DNA of 48,111 nucleotides. It comes from Alphaproteobacteria bacterium. GTDB taxonomy: Bacteria; Pseudomonadota; Alphaproteobacteria; JAEUKQ01. This document shows, one piece after another, positions 19,116 through 27,498 of this stretch. A model generated the notes under the pieces. It was not told where the DNA came from, ran no database searches, and was given only the letters and a program-made list of their open reading frames with translations. The position numbers and the translations under genes are program-made. The DNA lies in the NCBI GenBank assembly GCA_016794225.1, contig JAEUKQ010000004.1, positions 22,177-70,287 on the forward strand, read 5' to 3'. How positions within the stretch are numbered: position 1 is the first letter of the stretch; the number at the start of each line of letters is the position of its first letter.

Positions 19116-20744
19116 TTGACGGGCATATCAACAGCCTTTTTACCCTTAGGTCGACCGCGTAGAATTGTATTTCTGCTTGTCTTATTATGGATAGGTATGA
19201 CGATGGGCACGCTTTTTCTGAGACCCGTTATTCTTGCCGGAGAACAAAAGATTCTTTCCGAAGCTTGGTGGGCTTGGCAGACTTTGGATTGGTTTGATAC
19301 GCGTAATTTTGGTATCACAGGAATTATACAGCTAACATGGCTTATAACAGGTGTTGCTGAGTGGTCGGCACGATTAATTATTCCGGTAATAGGGTTGCTA
19401 ACTTTATGGCCGCTTGTTGCCATAACCCGTTCTTTGTGGCCTGATGAACCAAAACTTCCATTAATTGTAGGTATCATGTGGTTTGGCAGTGGTGCTTATG
19501 TCATTTATACGGGGTTAATATCACAAGATTTGCTTGTGATTTTTTTGGTTCTTTTGTTAATTCAAAATCAACTGGTCCTGGCCGCTGGATATACAAATCA
19601 AGCATATCGGTTCATTAAAAGTTTTCTAATTTTGCTCATGGTTTTTATTTTTTCGGGATTATATGGGTTGGTTTTATCTTTAATCCCTGTTTTAATGGCA
19701 AGTTGGGTACATGTTGATCGCCTGCATATGAAACACAAAACCTATCTGCGTTTTACCGGGATTTTGTACATTTTGGCAATTCTTTTAGGTTCTTTTATTA
19801 TTTTGATAGCCGCAGGTAACCAAATATGGTCAAAATATTTAAGTGTGGCCGCTGATATCAAGGACGCTTTGATACGTGATGCAGTGATGTTGCCCTTTGT
19901 TTTATTTCCATGGCTTTGGTGGCCCCGCTTGTGGCGTTTTTTTAGAAAACAGCCACATTTTTGGTACCAGCGGCCCATAATATACATGACCCTGTCTGCA
20001 TTAGGGGTTATTGGCGCTATTTTTTTTCGACCAACCCAACATTTTAGTGTTTTGATGCCTATTGTACCATTTTTAGCTGTTGTGGCTGCTAAAGCCTGTT
20101 CCCTGTTACAAGATCGCCAGCGGGATTTTCACGCCCTGATTCCATCTTTGTTTTTAATTCTTTTTGGGATCATTGCCTTTTTGTTAAACATGATTCCGCT
20201 TGCACATGTTGATGTTGTTTTTTTTGAAATGATTGGCACAGGTCTTCCTTTGTGGCTAGATGGGTTTAGTTGGGCATCTGGATTCATTTTGCTGGGTGGT
20301 GGCTATATACTGGCTCAGATATCACCACGGCGCTTTATGTCACAGATCAGCCAACTAGCTTTTTTACCTTTTATCTGGGGCACGGCTATCAATATAGAGT
20401 TTTATTTTTCTTTAAATAAATTTTTTGACACGCAAATAACAGCCAAAAATATTGCCGAACGACAACGACAAGGACAAACAATAGCGGTAATGGGGTCTTA
20501 TAATTACCAATTTGATTTATCAGCTCGGCTGCGTGTGCCATTACCAGCGTTGCTTTCTGTGCAGCAAGCTGTGGATTGGAGTACAAACAACCCACAAGGT
20601 CTTGTCATCATGTATTATGATGGTGGCCCATTTCTAGCAGCTGTGCCAGAACGTGTTGCCTGGGGAGGGCAATACCAAATTATCTTTTGGTCTTCAGCCA
20701 AAATATTTGCAACCAAGGGTGCGGTCTTGAATAATTACCGCTAA
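19116..20744 (+). CDS. Divergent GT39-like (ArnT/PMT-type) membrane glycosyltransferase
   Basis: Polytopic inner-membrane protein of 542 residues with about a dozen hydrophobic segments and a C-terminal soluble tail, the architecture of GT39-type enzymes that use polyprenyl-phosphate sugars. It starts with TTG: GGAGAG lies 5-6 bases upstream and no ATG or GTG offers a better site. The first periplasmic loop aligns with the family's DEAYYxW pattern as SEAWWAW (residues 48-54). The catalytic Asp of the Asp-Glu pair is therefore Ser48, and the usual DxPP is DTRN. It may have altered activity or use a different acid. The neighbourhood is rich in LPS genes, so lipid A or O-antigen decoration is possible but unproven. 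Confidence 0.7.
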   Translation: MTGISTAFLPLGRPRRIVFLLVLLWIGMTMGTLFLRPVILAGEQKILSEAWWAWQTLDWFDTRNFGITGIIQLTWLITGVAEWSARLIIPVIGLLTLWPLVAITRSLWPDEPKLPLIVGIMWFGSGAYVIYTGLISQDLLVIFLVLLLIQNQLVLAAGYTNQAYRFIKSFLILLMVFIFSGLYGLVLSLIPVLMASWVHVDRLHMKHKTYLRFTGILYILAILLGSFIILIAAGNQIWSKYLSVAADIKDALIRDAVMLPFVLFPWLWWPRLWRFFRKQPHFWYQRPIIYMTLSALGVIGAIFFRPTQHFSVLMPIVPFLAVVAAKACSLLQDRQRDFHALIPSLFLILFGIIAFLLNMIPLAHVDVVFFEMIGTGLPLWLDGFSWASGFILLGGGYILAQISPRRFMSQISQLAFLPFIWGTAINIEFYFSLNKFFDTQITAKNIAERQRQGQTIAVMGSYNYQFDLSARLRVPLPALLSVQQAVDWSTNNPQGLVIMYYDGGPFLAAVPERVAWGGQYQIIFWSSAKIFATKGAVLNNYR

Positions 20745-20747
20745 GGG

Positions 20748-20776
20748 CTTGATTTTTGGCTGGTGCTTGCCTATCT
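20748..20776 (+). promoter_or_regulatory. RpoH (sigma32) heat-shock promoter of hsp20
   Basis: CTTG (20748-20751), an 18-base spacer and CCTATCT (20770-20776). This fits the alphaproteobacterial RpoH consensus CTTG-N17/18-CYTATNT. The start of transcription would fall near 20783, giving a ~60-base leader that contains the thermosensor. It begins only 4 bases after the GT39-like stop. Confidence 0.65.
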
Positions 20777-20784
20777 AAAAATTG

Positions 20785-20838
20785 CAGGTAGCGCCATGAA
20801 CGGGGTACCTGTTTTAACCGCTCGCTTACTTAAGGAGC
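20785..20838 (+). promoter_or_regulatory. ROSE-like RNA thermosensor in the hsp20 leader
   Basis: Two hairpins follow the predicted RpoH start. The first pairs CAGGTA (20785-20790) with TACCTG (20806-20811). The second, at 20820-20838, pairs GCTC-[G]-CTT with AAGGAGC, leaving one bulged G and the loop ACTT, so the whole Shine-Dalgarno is buried. The strand opposite the ribosome site contains TCGCT, matching the U(U/C)GCU signature of ROSE elements. On heating, this weak stem should open and allow translation from the ATG at 20844. Confidence 0.75.
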
Positions 20839-20843
20839 TATTG

Positions 20844-21266
20844 ATGACAAAACTGTTATTCTCTCAAAATCCCTTTTTGCTGGGCTTTGACCGTGTTGAA
20901 GAAATGATGGTTAAGTTAGGCAAGCAAGCAGGCGAAAATTCTTACCCACCTTATAATATCGAACATGATAGCCAGACGGATACAATTAAGATTGTTGTTG
21001 CTGTTGCCGGTTTTGGCGTTAACGATTTGGAAATACAATTGCAGGATAATCAGTTAACAGTCAGGGGAAAACAACAGGAAGCAAAGGAGAAAAACTATCT
21101 TTATCGGGGAATTGCAGCCCGCCAGTTTCAGCGCAGTTTTATATTAGCATCTGGGGTTGAAATTACCGAAGCAGTTTTGGAAAAGGGGTTGTTAATTATT
21201 GGGTTACGCCGTCTTCTCCCCGACCTGACTACTAAAAATGTCCCCATCCGACAGGTGGGTAAATAA
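20844..21266 (+). CDS. Small heat-shock protein, Hsp20/IbpA family
   Basis: ATP-independent holdase chaperone that binds unfolding proteins. The ATG at 20844 follows TAAGGAG at 6 bases and gives 140 residues, the usual size. The longer frame from 20763 would run through the promoter and thermosensor. The alpha-crystallin domain covers about residues 35-125 and includes VAVAGFGVNDLEIQ, YLYRGIAARQFQRSF and the LEKGLLIIGL strand. The C-terminal anchoring motif reads V-P-I-R in place of the usual I-x-I. Likely controlled twice, by RpoH and by the ROSE-like leader. The DUF1150 gene follows 20 bases later. Confidence 0.93.
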   Translation: MTKLLFSQNPFLLGFDRVEEMMVKLGKQAGENSYPPYNIEHDSQTDTIKIVVAVAGFGVNDLEIQLQDNQLTVRGKQQEAKEKNYLYRGIAARQFQRSFILASGVEITEAVLEKGLLIIGLRRLLPDLTTKNVPIRQVGK

Positions 21267-21286
21267 CAGTATTAAGGGGGTTTATC

Positions 21287-21505
21287 ATGGAACTTTCACG
21301 CGAACAATTACGCCACATCAGCAAAAGCGACTTGGCAAAACTGGGTCTTAATGGGGTTGCCTACATTAGGCCAATGATCGTAGATAACGAGCAGGTATTT
21401 TCGGTTCATGCCGCTGATGGCAGCCAGCTGGGCATCGTGCCATCACTAGAAGTTGCAATTATAGGCCTTCAGGAAGGCGATATTCAGCCTGTGATGCTGC
21501 AATAA
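21287..21505 (+). CDS. DUF1150 family protein
   Basis: A 72-residue soluble protein. The pattern VAYIRPM, then FSVHAADGSQLG, then a C-terminal Pro-Val resembles the DUF1150 family, which in alphaproteobacteria commonly follows small heat-shock genes. The function is unknown. The start ATG follows AAGGGGG at good spacing. The 20-base gap after hsp20 suggests co-transcription from the heat-shock promoter. Confidence 0.85.
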   Translation: MELSREQLRHISKSDLAKLGLNGVAYIRPMIVDNEQVFSVHAADGSQLGIVPSLEVAIIGLQEGDIQPVMLQ

Positions 21506-21539
21506 ACAGGAAAGACTACATGCTGCTGAACAATTTATC

Positions 21540-21568
21540 AAGGCATCCTGTAGGTCAAAGGGTGCCTT
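21540..21568. terminator. Hairpin between convergent DUF1150 and hpf, probable bidirectional terminator
   Basis: AAGGCATCC (21540-21548) pairs with GGGTGCCTT (21560-21568), nine pairs including one G-U, with an 11-base loop. It sits between two convergent stops. There is no long T-run on either side, so termination strength is uncertain. Confidence 0.5.
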
Positions 21569-21585
21569 GCATCATTACTATACCA

Positions 21586-22200
21586 TTAGGACTTTTTCGT
21601 ATTGCTGCTGCGTGCAGGGACTGATGCTAGTTTTTTATTTCCCTCGGGGTCAATCCAGCCGATATTACCATCAATTCGCCGGTATACCATGTTTAGTTGC
21701 CCATGGGATTGATTGCGGAACATAAGTGCTGATATTTTAGCAAGGTCAAGGCGCATAACAGCCTCGCTAACAGTCAGGGTATCTATTTTGGCTTCCATTT
21801 CAGCAACAATTACGGGTGATGCATTGGTGGGTGATTGATGATTGGCCTCGTCTTCTTCAGGCGACAGGACAGAATACCAGGCGGGTTCAACGGTAACTTT
21901 GCGACGGCGATGGTCTTGTAGGCGTTGTTTGTACTTACGCAGCTGCTTACCCAGATTTTCACAAGCCATGTCAACGGCAACATAAGCTGTATCTGCCTTT
22001 GCATCGGATTGCACCAAAATCGAACGGCTGACATGAGACGAGATATGCGTTAGAAACAGATGGCCTTCTTGAGAAACGGTGACGGTTGTATCGATCGCCT
22101 CGCCAAAAAATTTCTCATAAACATTCTTTAAACGATCATTCACATGCTGGCGCAGGGCTTCTGTAATATCTAGGTGTTTTCCTTTTACAACAATTGTCAT
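21586..22200 (-). CDS. hpf: Long-form ribosome hibernation promoting factor (HPF/RaiA family)
   Basis: Binds idle 70S ribosomes and, in the long form, drives 100S dimers. From the ATG at 22200 it has 204 residues. The N-terminal S30AE domain starts IVVKGKHLDITEAL and covers about 100 residues. A charged linker follows (~105-145), then the C-terminal dimerisation domain with SEAVMRLDL and a MVYRRIDGNIGWI ending. A TTG six codons upstream (22218) lacks a ribosome site. In many alphaproteobacteria hpf follows rpoN and precedes ptsN; here it is separated from lptB by a gene-free gap and ptsN is absent. Confidence 0.93.
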   Translation of the reverse strand: MTIVVKGKHLDITEALRQHVNDRLKNVYEKFFGEAIDTTVTVSQEGHLFLTHISSHVSRSILVQSDAKADTAYVAVDMACENLGKQLRKYKQRLQDHRRRKVTVEPAWYSVLSPEEDEANHQSPTNASPVIVAEMEAKIDTLTVSEAVMRLDLAKISALMFRNQSHGQLNMVYRRIDGNIGWIDPEGNKKLASVPARSSNTKKS

Positions 22201-22260
22201 GATAATAAAAACCGCCAATAATTAAGGTTATAGATTTTTTGGGTGTTGAAACCGCCCCAC

Positions 22261-22288
22261 ATGGTAATTTAGTTTTCTGGTGAGTCAA
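22261..22288 (-). promoter_or_regulatory. Candidate promoter for hpf
   Basis: On the reverse strand TTGACT (22288-22283), a 16-base spacer and TACCAT (22266-22261). It lies in the gap after lptB, where rpoN is found in many relatives. The -10 is weak (four of six). Confidence 0.35.
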
Positions 22289-22337
22289 CAGGAATTAAAA
22301 ATATGATATGTGTAGGTATATAAGGTGCTATTAGTCG

Positions 22338-23105
22338 TCAATCATTTTTGTCAAACGAGCTACCCAGATATACTTTTTTAACCAATTCATCCTGAATAAT
22401 TGCGTCTGGCGTTCCTTGACGTAGAACTTGACCACTGTGAATGATATAAGCTCTACTGACGATATCGAGTGTTTCGCGTACATTGTGGTCGGTGATTAAA
22501 ATACCAATACCGCGTTCGCGCAATAAACCAATTAATAAACGGATTTCCGTAATAGCAATGGGATCGATACCAGCGAACGGCTCGTCCAATAGCAAAAATT
22601 TTGGATTACTGGCTAAGGCGCGGGCAATTTCTGTTCGCCGCCGCTCGCCGCCCGACAAAGCAATAGCAGGGCTTGTGCGCAGATGATTTATTGAAAATTG
22701 TTCAAGCAGCTGGTTTAATCGTTCATACCGTTTGTTGCGATCGGAATAAAGCATCTCTAAAGCAACTAAAATATTTTGCTCAACAGTTAAGCCACGAAAA
22801 ATTGAAGATTCTTGCGGTAAGTAACCAAGACCAAGTTGGGCACGCCGATACATGGGTAAAGCAGTAATATCCTGACCATTTAACAAAACCTGGCCAGAAT
22901 CCGGCCTTATTAGACCGCTAATGATATAAAAACTGGTTGTTTTACCGGCGCCATTCGGACCAAGAAGACCAACAATTTCACCAGGATTAACCGTTATTGA
23001 TACATCATGTACAACCGGACGTTTACGAAACTGTTTAGATAAATGGCGACACTCAAGCGCGTTAGATAAGGATGGCTCTGGGGCAGGGGTGGTTAAAGAC
23101 ATCAT
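22338..23105 (-). CDS. lptB: LPS export ABC ATPase LptB
   Basis: Cytoplasmic ATPase that powers extraction of LPS from the inner membrane with LptF/LptG (not in this window). From the ATG at 23105 the protein has 255 residues. It shows Walker A GPNGAGKT, signature [15 protein letters not shown], Walker [14 protein letters not shown] and the switch TDHNVRET, all typical of LptB. The frame extends upstream through lptA, but that part is a shadow. The start is 4 bases after the lptA stop, suggesting coupling. rpoN, often next in this cluster, is missing. Confidence 0.95.
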   Translation of the reverse strand: MMSLTTPAPEPSLSNALECRHLSKQFRKRPVVHDVSITVNPGEIVGLLGPNGAGKTTSFYIISGLIRPDSGQVLLNGQDITALPMYRRAQLGLGYLPQESSIFRGLTVEQNILVALEMLYSDRNKRYERLNQLLEQFSINHLRTSPAIALSGGERRRTEIARALASNPKFLLLDEPFAGIDPIAITEIRLLIGLLRERGIGILITDHNVRETLDIVSRAYIIHSGQVLRQGTPDAIIQDELVKKVYLGSSFDKND

Positions 23106-23109
23106 AATA

Positions 23110-23964
23110 TTAATCTGGTGACAGTAAAACCAACACCGGTGCATTAGTATGCGTGGAATTGGTAATGACAATTGATTGCGTTTTAGTGTTGATTTTGGCT
23201 GTTTCACCAAGAATTTGATTTGACCCATCACTAAGCCGTACGTTACCTTGCAGATTGGCGATGTTGCTGGAATCATGATAGATCATTCTATCAGAAAAAC
23301 CCCGTAGCTTGCGTTGCTGAATATGAACGTTACCTTCTGCCTGTATTTGTTCCAGAACTGTTTTGCCGTTATTGGAGTTGATTAAATTAAGGATCAGTTG
23401 GTCGGCGGTAACTAAAAGTTGTGAACTTGGATCATTGATTTTGGCAGCACCTGTAGCTGTAAGCTGTTGATTTTGGCGGTTGTACACTATTTTTTCCTTA
23501 GCCGTTAGAATCTTTTTGTTAAGCTCAATTGTTAAGAGCGACCCTTCCAGGGTAAAAATACCCTGATCTAGGTTAAACACGGCTTGTGCGGAATTGATTT
23601 GATAATCACTACCCACGATAACAACTTGACCATCTGCTTCAATTTTCCAAATATCAACACCACCCTGTTCTTTTTCGCGATAATGTGCAATCAGCTGTGC
23701 GCTGCGAATTTGTGTGGCTCCTTTCTTTAAAAGAACATCACCCCGAGCTATGTATATTTTTTCCTGCTGGCGAATTTCAACGCCGTTACTGGCCTCAAGC
23801 GACGTAGGTTGGTTACCGGCGCCAAAATCAAAAAAGTCACCATAGCTTAGTGTATAGGTAGAAAAATAAGCTGATATAAGCAGGCTTAAGCTTAGCAAAA
23901 GCTTGCCAGGTCGATAAAGAAAGCCATAAAAGCTAGTTGCTAAGTTGGATCGTTGTTTTACCAT
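23110..23964 (-). CDS. lptA: LptA/OstA-type periplasmic LPS transport protein
   Basis: Periplasmic bridge protein that carries LPS from LptC to LptD. It has 284 residues, longer than the ~185 of E. coli LptA, as is common in alphaproteobacteria. An N-terminal hydrophobic segment (about 20-40) serves as signal or anchor. The rest is rich in OstA-type beta-jellyroll repeats, such as [19 protein letters not shown] and [19 protein letters not shown]. Its start overlaps the lptC stop by 32 bases, so the two are probably coupled. Confidence 0.88.
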   Translation of the reverse strand: MVKQRSNLATSFYGFLYRPGKLLLSLSLLISAYFSTYTLSYGDFFDFGAGNQPTSLEASNGVEIRQQEKIYIARGDVLLKKGATQIRSAQLIAHYREKEQGGVDIWKIEADGQVVIVGSDYQINSAQAVFNLDQGIFTLEGSLLTIELNKKILTAKEKIVYNRQNQQLTATGAAKINDPSSQLLVTADQLILNLINSNNGKTVLEQIQAEGNVHIQQRKLRGFSDRMIYHDSSNIANLQGNVRLSDGSNQILGETAKINTKTQSIVITNSTHTNAPVLVLLSPD

Positions 23965-24514
23965 TTAAGAAAATAATCTTTTGTTGCTCATCAAAAACAA
24001 AGCCTTCTGCTAAAACCTGACCAAACGTGCCAGAACCACTAACGTTTGATGAAGTGCTTAACTGACTTTTGGAAAGGTCGATATGAACCGCATGGGCGCG
24101 TAATTCGGTTTGGGTATCTAATTTTAATAAAACATTATCTGTTAATGTTAATATTTTTTCTTTAGGCTGAAACATTCCAGTATCAGATGAAAAAAGCAGC
24201 TGGCGATTAGCAGAAAGACTAATATCACCGCTTGGCTTTTGTAATCTTAATGGGGTATCGTCTAGTCCACCATTCATCGTGGACGTTATGTCTGTTTGCA
24301 GCCTGAAATGCCGATTTTCTTGATCCTGTCCCTGGAATACAGCTTGCTGCATTGCCATGGACATAGGCTGGTTGGTAACAACACGGGTCTCGGAGAGACG
24401 TAATTGTGTTGCCGCTAATTCACGTTGTGGTAGCCACAACAATAAAGCGGCCGCCACCAAACCTAAACCAGGCAATCCATATTTTAAAATTTTCCTTACC
24501 AACAGGGCAGACAT
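23933..24514 (-). CDS. lptC: LPS export protein LptC
   Basis: Bitopic inner-membrane protein that passes LPS from LptB2FG to LptA. It has 193 residues with one membrane anchor (about 9-28) and a periplasmic OstA-like beta domain. The pattern FRLQTDITSTMNG, GDISLSANRQLLF and ENVLLKLDTQTE-like strands fits LptC. It lies between kdsD and lptA in the usual order. Sequence conservation in LptC is low, so position is part of the argument. Confidence 0.85.
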   Translation of the reverse strand: MSALLVRKILKYGLPGLGLVAAALLLWLPQRELAATQLRLSETRVVTNQPMSMAMQQAVFQGQDQENRHFRLQTDITSTMNGGLDDTPLRLQKPSGDISLSANRQLLFSSDTGMFQPKEKILTLTDNVLLKLDTQTELRAHAVHIDLSKSQLSTSSNVSGSGTFGQVLAEGFVFDEQQKIIFLNGKTTIQLSN

Positions 24515-24573
24515 GCTACGGCACCAAGATAAAAGTATAATTGCTCTGAATCACTATACATGATTTCTTTCGT

Positions 24574-25551
24574 TCAAACAATACCTGCTTGTAAACAGTC
24601 ATGAACATGAATGATACCGATCGGTTTTTGTGCTTCAACAACAAAAAGGGTGGTTATCGGACGATTGTTAATATTCATCTCGGCTAAGGCTGAAGCCACC
24701 AGAGCATCTGGTGCAATAGTGCGTGGTTTAGTGCTCATAATCAGTTTGACCGGTTGGCTTAAAAGATCTTTATTCATATGGCGCCGCAAATCACCATCGG
24801 TGATGATTCCGGCCAAGCAACCATTGCTAAGAATAATACCAACACACCCAAAACCCTTAGAAGTCATCTCGAGTACGGCATGGTCCATATGGCTATCAAT
24901 CGGTACCAAAGGCATTTTTTCACCGCGGTGCATGATATCTGCAACTTTTAACAGTTTTTTCCCAAGCGCGCCACCCGGATGATAATTGCGAAATTGTTGT
25001 GATGAAAAACCCTTTCGCTCTAACAAACAAATTGCCAAAGCATCACCAAGAGCCAACATCATTGTTGTTGATGTGGTTGGGGCCAACCCCATGGGACAGG
25101 CCTCGGCAACCTTGGGTAAAAGCAAAACAACATCGGCCGATGTTGCTAAAACGCTATTGTCGTTACCGGTTATGGCTAGCAACGGGATACGAAAACGACG
25201 CGTATATTCAATGATTCCCAAAAGTTCTTGTGTGTTGCCAGAATATGATAAAGCAATAACGGTATCATCCTGTGCAATCATGCCAAGGTCGCCGTGAATG
25301 GCCTCGCCCGGATGTACGAAATAAGCGGGTGTTCCGGTCGAAGCAAAGGTAGCTGCAATTTTATTGGCAATGTGACCGCTTTTCCCCATCCCTGTTAATA
25401 TCAACCGCCCTTTAGTTTTTTCGAGAATCTCAATTGCTCGTATATGGTGCAGGTCAAGATTTTTAGATAGTTGGATAATACCTTCTGCCTCCGTGATTAA
25501 ACTTTGACGCAGCAAATCAAAAGGTGCATGGGATGAAACGATTTTATTCAT
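24574..25551 (-). CDS. kdsD: D-arabinose 5-phosphate isomerase (KdsD/KpsF)
   Basis: Interconverts D-ribulose 5-phosphate and D-arabinose 5-phosphate, the first step to Kdo for LPS. The ATG at 25551 gives 325 residues (E. coli KdsD 328). The N-terminal SIS domain has GMGKSGHIANKIAATFASTG, HPGEAIHGDLG and ALSYSGNT, and two CBS domains follow (from about residue 205). A TTG five codons upstream is possible but has no ribosome site. It sits between rnd and lptC, 38 bases after rnd. The kdsB gene in this window completes CMP-Kdo activation. Confidence 0.95.
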   Translation of the reverse strand: MNKIVSSHAPFDLLRQSLITEAEGIIQLSKNLDLHHIRAIEILEKTKGRLILTGMGKSGHIANKIAATFASTGTPAYFVHPGEAIHGDLGMIAQDDTVIALSYSGNTQELLGIIEYTRRFRIPLLAITGNDNSVLATSADVVLLLPKVAEACPMGLAPTTSTTMMLALGDALAICLLERKGFSSQQFRNYHPGGALGKKLLKVADIMHRGEKMPLVPIDSHMDHAVLEMTSKGFGCVGIILSNGCLAGIITDGDLRRHMNKDLLSQPVKLIMSTKPRTIAPDALVASALAEMNINNRPITTLFVVEAQKPIGIIHVHDCLQAGIV

Positions 25552-25604
25552 AAGCCTTTTCGTCAATCAATATAGGGTGAATCATCATAAAAAAAACCAG
25601 CAAT

Positions 25605-26246
25605 CTATTGGTGGGCAAAAATATCCACTTCTTCAAGCCCCAGCAAATCAAGTTCAACACGACTTGTTAAGAAATTAAAACAGCTCTGAGCTAAATTAAG
25701 CCTATCCTCACGTTTCAGTAAAAAATCAAGCTTCTCTTTCAGCCGGTGTAAATATAAAACATCTGATGCCGCATATTTTAATTGTTCAGCTGTAAGGGTT
25801 TCCGCACCCCAATCAGATGATTGTTGCTGTTTTGATAGCTCGATATCAAGCAAATCCTTGCATAAATCTTTAAGACCATGCCTATCTGTAAATGTGCGTA
25901 CCAACTTCGATGCAATTTTAGTGCAATAAATTGATTTACATTCAAGGTTAAGGTAAAATTTTAAAACATGCACATCAAAACGCGCAAAATGAAATATCTT
26001 GGTTACCAGTGGATTTTCCAACATTTTTTTCAGGCGCGGGGCGTGATAAGGACGTTGTGTTGGTTTAAACTGAACCAGATGGCAAACACCGTCACCAGAC
26101 GACATTTGTATAAGACATAATCGGTCGCGCACCGGCTTCAGACCCATTGTTTCCGTGTCAATGGCAACTATTGGGCCTAAATCCAGATGTTCTGGTAAAT
26201 CATCTTGGTGAAGAAAAATTTGAGGGGTTGGATTTGATGGTAACAT
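25605..26246 (-). CDS. rnd: Short ribonuclease D (DEDDy 3'-5' exonuclease)
   Basis: RNA 3'-5' exonuclease for tRNA and other stable RNA maturation. It has 213 residues and consists of the exonuclease domain only, without the HRDC domains of E. coli RNase D, as is usual in alphaproteobacteria. The DEDDy residues are visible: Asp30 and Glu32 in AIDTETMGL, Asp91 in FHFARFDVHVL, Tyr158 and Asp162 in YAASDVLYL. It is the first gene of the leftward cluster rnd-kdsD-lptC-lptA-lptB, 51 bases downstream of tRNA-Leu on the same strand, so the tRNA and rnd could share a transcript. Confidence 0.93.
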   Translation of the reverse strand: MLPSNPTPQIFLHQDDLPEHLDLGPIVAIDTETMGLKPVRDRLCLIQMSSGDGVCHLVQFKPTQRPYHAPRLKKMLENPLVTKIFHFARFDVHVLKFYLNLECKSIYCTKIASKLVRTFTDRHGLKDLCKDLLDIELSKQQQSSDWGAETLTAEQLKYAASDVLYLHRLKEKLDFLLKREDRLNLAQSCFNFLTSRVELDLLGLEEVDIFAHQ

Positions 26247-26297
26247 AGGATTCCAGAGTTATTAATTACACTTTTAGATTAAGGCACACAATTGCAG

Positions 26298-26384
26298 TGG
26301 TGCCCAGAATAAGACTCGAACTTACACAACCTCTCGGTTACAGGTACCTGAAACCTGCGCGTCTGCCAATTCCGCCATCTGGGC
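26298..26384 (-). tRNA. tRNA-Leu (anticodon CAG)
   Basis: The reverse strand folds as a class II tRNA. The acceptor stem is GCCCAGA/TCTGGGC with discriminator A and an encoded CCA. The anticodon stem CAGGT/ACCTG encloses the loop TTCAGGT, giving anticodon CAG, which reads CUG. A long variable arm (CCGAGAGG type) and the TTCGAGT T-loop confirm a leucine tRNA. Length is 87 bases including CCA. Confidence 0.95.
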
Positions 26385-26449
26385 AATAAGATTTTGGGTC
26401 AAATTATCAAAATTTATAATATCAAAGTTTATGGGTAAAAACTTTACTA

Positions 26450-26479
26450 TTGTCAATCTCTTTGCTTTTTGGCTATTTT
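26450..26479 (+). promoter_or_regulatory. Weak candidate promoter for the NDUFA9-like gene
   Basis: TTGTCA (26450-26455), 18-base spacer, TATTTT (26474-26479). The leader to the ATG at 26539 would be ~53 bases. The match is modest in an AT-rich gap. Confidence 0.3.
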
Positions 26480-26538
26480 GGGCAAAACTGACTGTAATAG
26501 GACAAAATGTTCTTAAAATTACAATAACTGGGTGATTG

Positions 26539-27498
26539 ATGGCAAAAACAGTTACGATATTTGGTGGAACAGGGTTTATTGGACGTTATGTTGTTGCCTT
26601 GTTGGCAAAGCACGGTTGGAATATTCGAGTTGTTCTGCGGCGACAGGATCGTGGATTGTTTTTGAAACCGATGGGTTCACTGGGTCAAATCCAACTGTTG
26701 GTTGCAGATATTCATAAACCTGAAATGCTTACTGCTGCTTTGCAAGGTAGTGTGGCCGCAATCAATTTACTTGGAATACTGAGGCAACGTGGTCGGCAAA
26801 CATTTAAGCGAATTCATATTCAAGCCGCAGAGAATATTGCGCGTAGTGCTGCTGCTTCTGGTATTCGACATTTAATACATATATCAGCAATTGGAGCTGA
26901 TGACCAGAGTACATCTCAATATGCCAGAACTAAGGCGATGGGTGAAAAGCAGGTTCGGCACCATTTTCCCCAGGCCGTAATATTACGCCCAAGTGTTGTT
27001 TTTGGCCCGGAAGACAGTTTTTTCAACCGTTTTGCACGCTTGGCACGTTATAGTCTTGTTCTGCCAATAATTTGTCCCAAAACCAAATTCCAACCCATTT
27101 TTGTCCAGGATGTAGCGCAAGCCATTATTAAATGTCTTGAACAACCGCAAACAGAGGGACATATTTATGAGCTTGGCGGCCCAAAGATTTATACGTTCCA
27201 GGATATCTGGAACTATACGCTAAAAGTTGTTGGCAGATCACGCTTTTTGATTAGCCTACCGATGATTTTGGCCAAACCCATGACGTGGCTTACGGGATGG
27301 ATGCCAGGATCGCCATTAACCTTGGATCAATTGCGTCTATTAGAAATGGATAATCTTGTCTCGAAACAATCATTGTCGTTGTCGGATTTGGGTATTGTTG
27401 CAACAAATCTTGAAAAAATTGTTCCAGCTTACCTAAGCCTGTATAAAGCAAAAATCCAAAGAAATATAACAAATTATGGATATACCCAGTTCGACTAA
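26539..27498 (+). CDS. Complex I NDUFA9-like NAD(P)-binding protein (atypical SDR)
   Basis: Atypical short-chain dehydrogenase related to the 39-kDa NDUFA9 accessory subunit of complex I, which alphaproteobacteria share with mitochondria. It has 319 residues from the ATG at 26539; a TTG sits directly before it. The Rossmann motif GGTGFIGRYVV starts at residue ~9. The family block ILRPSVVFGPEDSFFNRFA and the GGPKIYTFQDI region are clear. In this family the pyridine nucleotide is often structural. It overlaps the next SDR gene by 23 bases, so the two are probably coupled. Confidence 0.85.
   Translation: MAKTVTIFGGTGFIGRYVVALLAKHGWNIRVVLRRQDRGLFLKPMGSLGQIQLLVADIHKPEMLTAALQGSVAAINLLGILRQRGRQTFKRIHIQAAENIARSAAASGIRHLIHISAIGADDQSTSQYARTKAMGEKQVRHHFPQAVILRPSVVFGPEDSFFNRFARLARYSLVLPIICPKTKFQPIFVQDVAQAIIKCLEQPQTEGHIYELGGPKIYTFQDIWNYTLKVVGRSRFLISLPMILAKPMTWLTGWMPGSPLTLDQLRLLEMDNLVSKQSLSLSDLGIVATNLEKIVPAYLSLYKAKIQRNITNYGYTQFD

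Noticed and set aside
20765-20792. A further hairpin (GCT..CCT / AGG..AGC) as part of the ROSE element
   Set aside because: It overlaps the predicted -10 box and lies mostly upstream of the expected transcription start.
20763-20843. Longer N-terminus for Hsp20 from 20763
   Set aside because: It would run across the RpoH -10 box and the thermosensor. TAAGGAG plus ATG at 20844 gives a normal-length protein.
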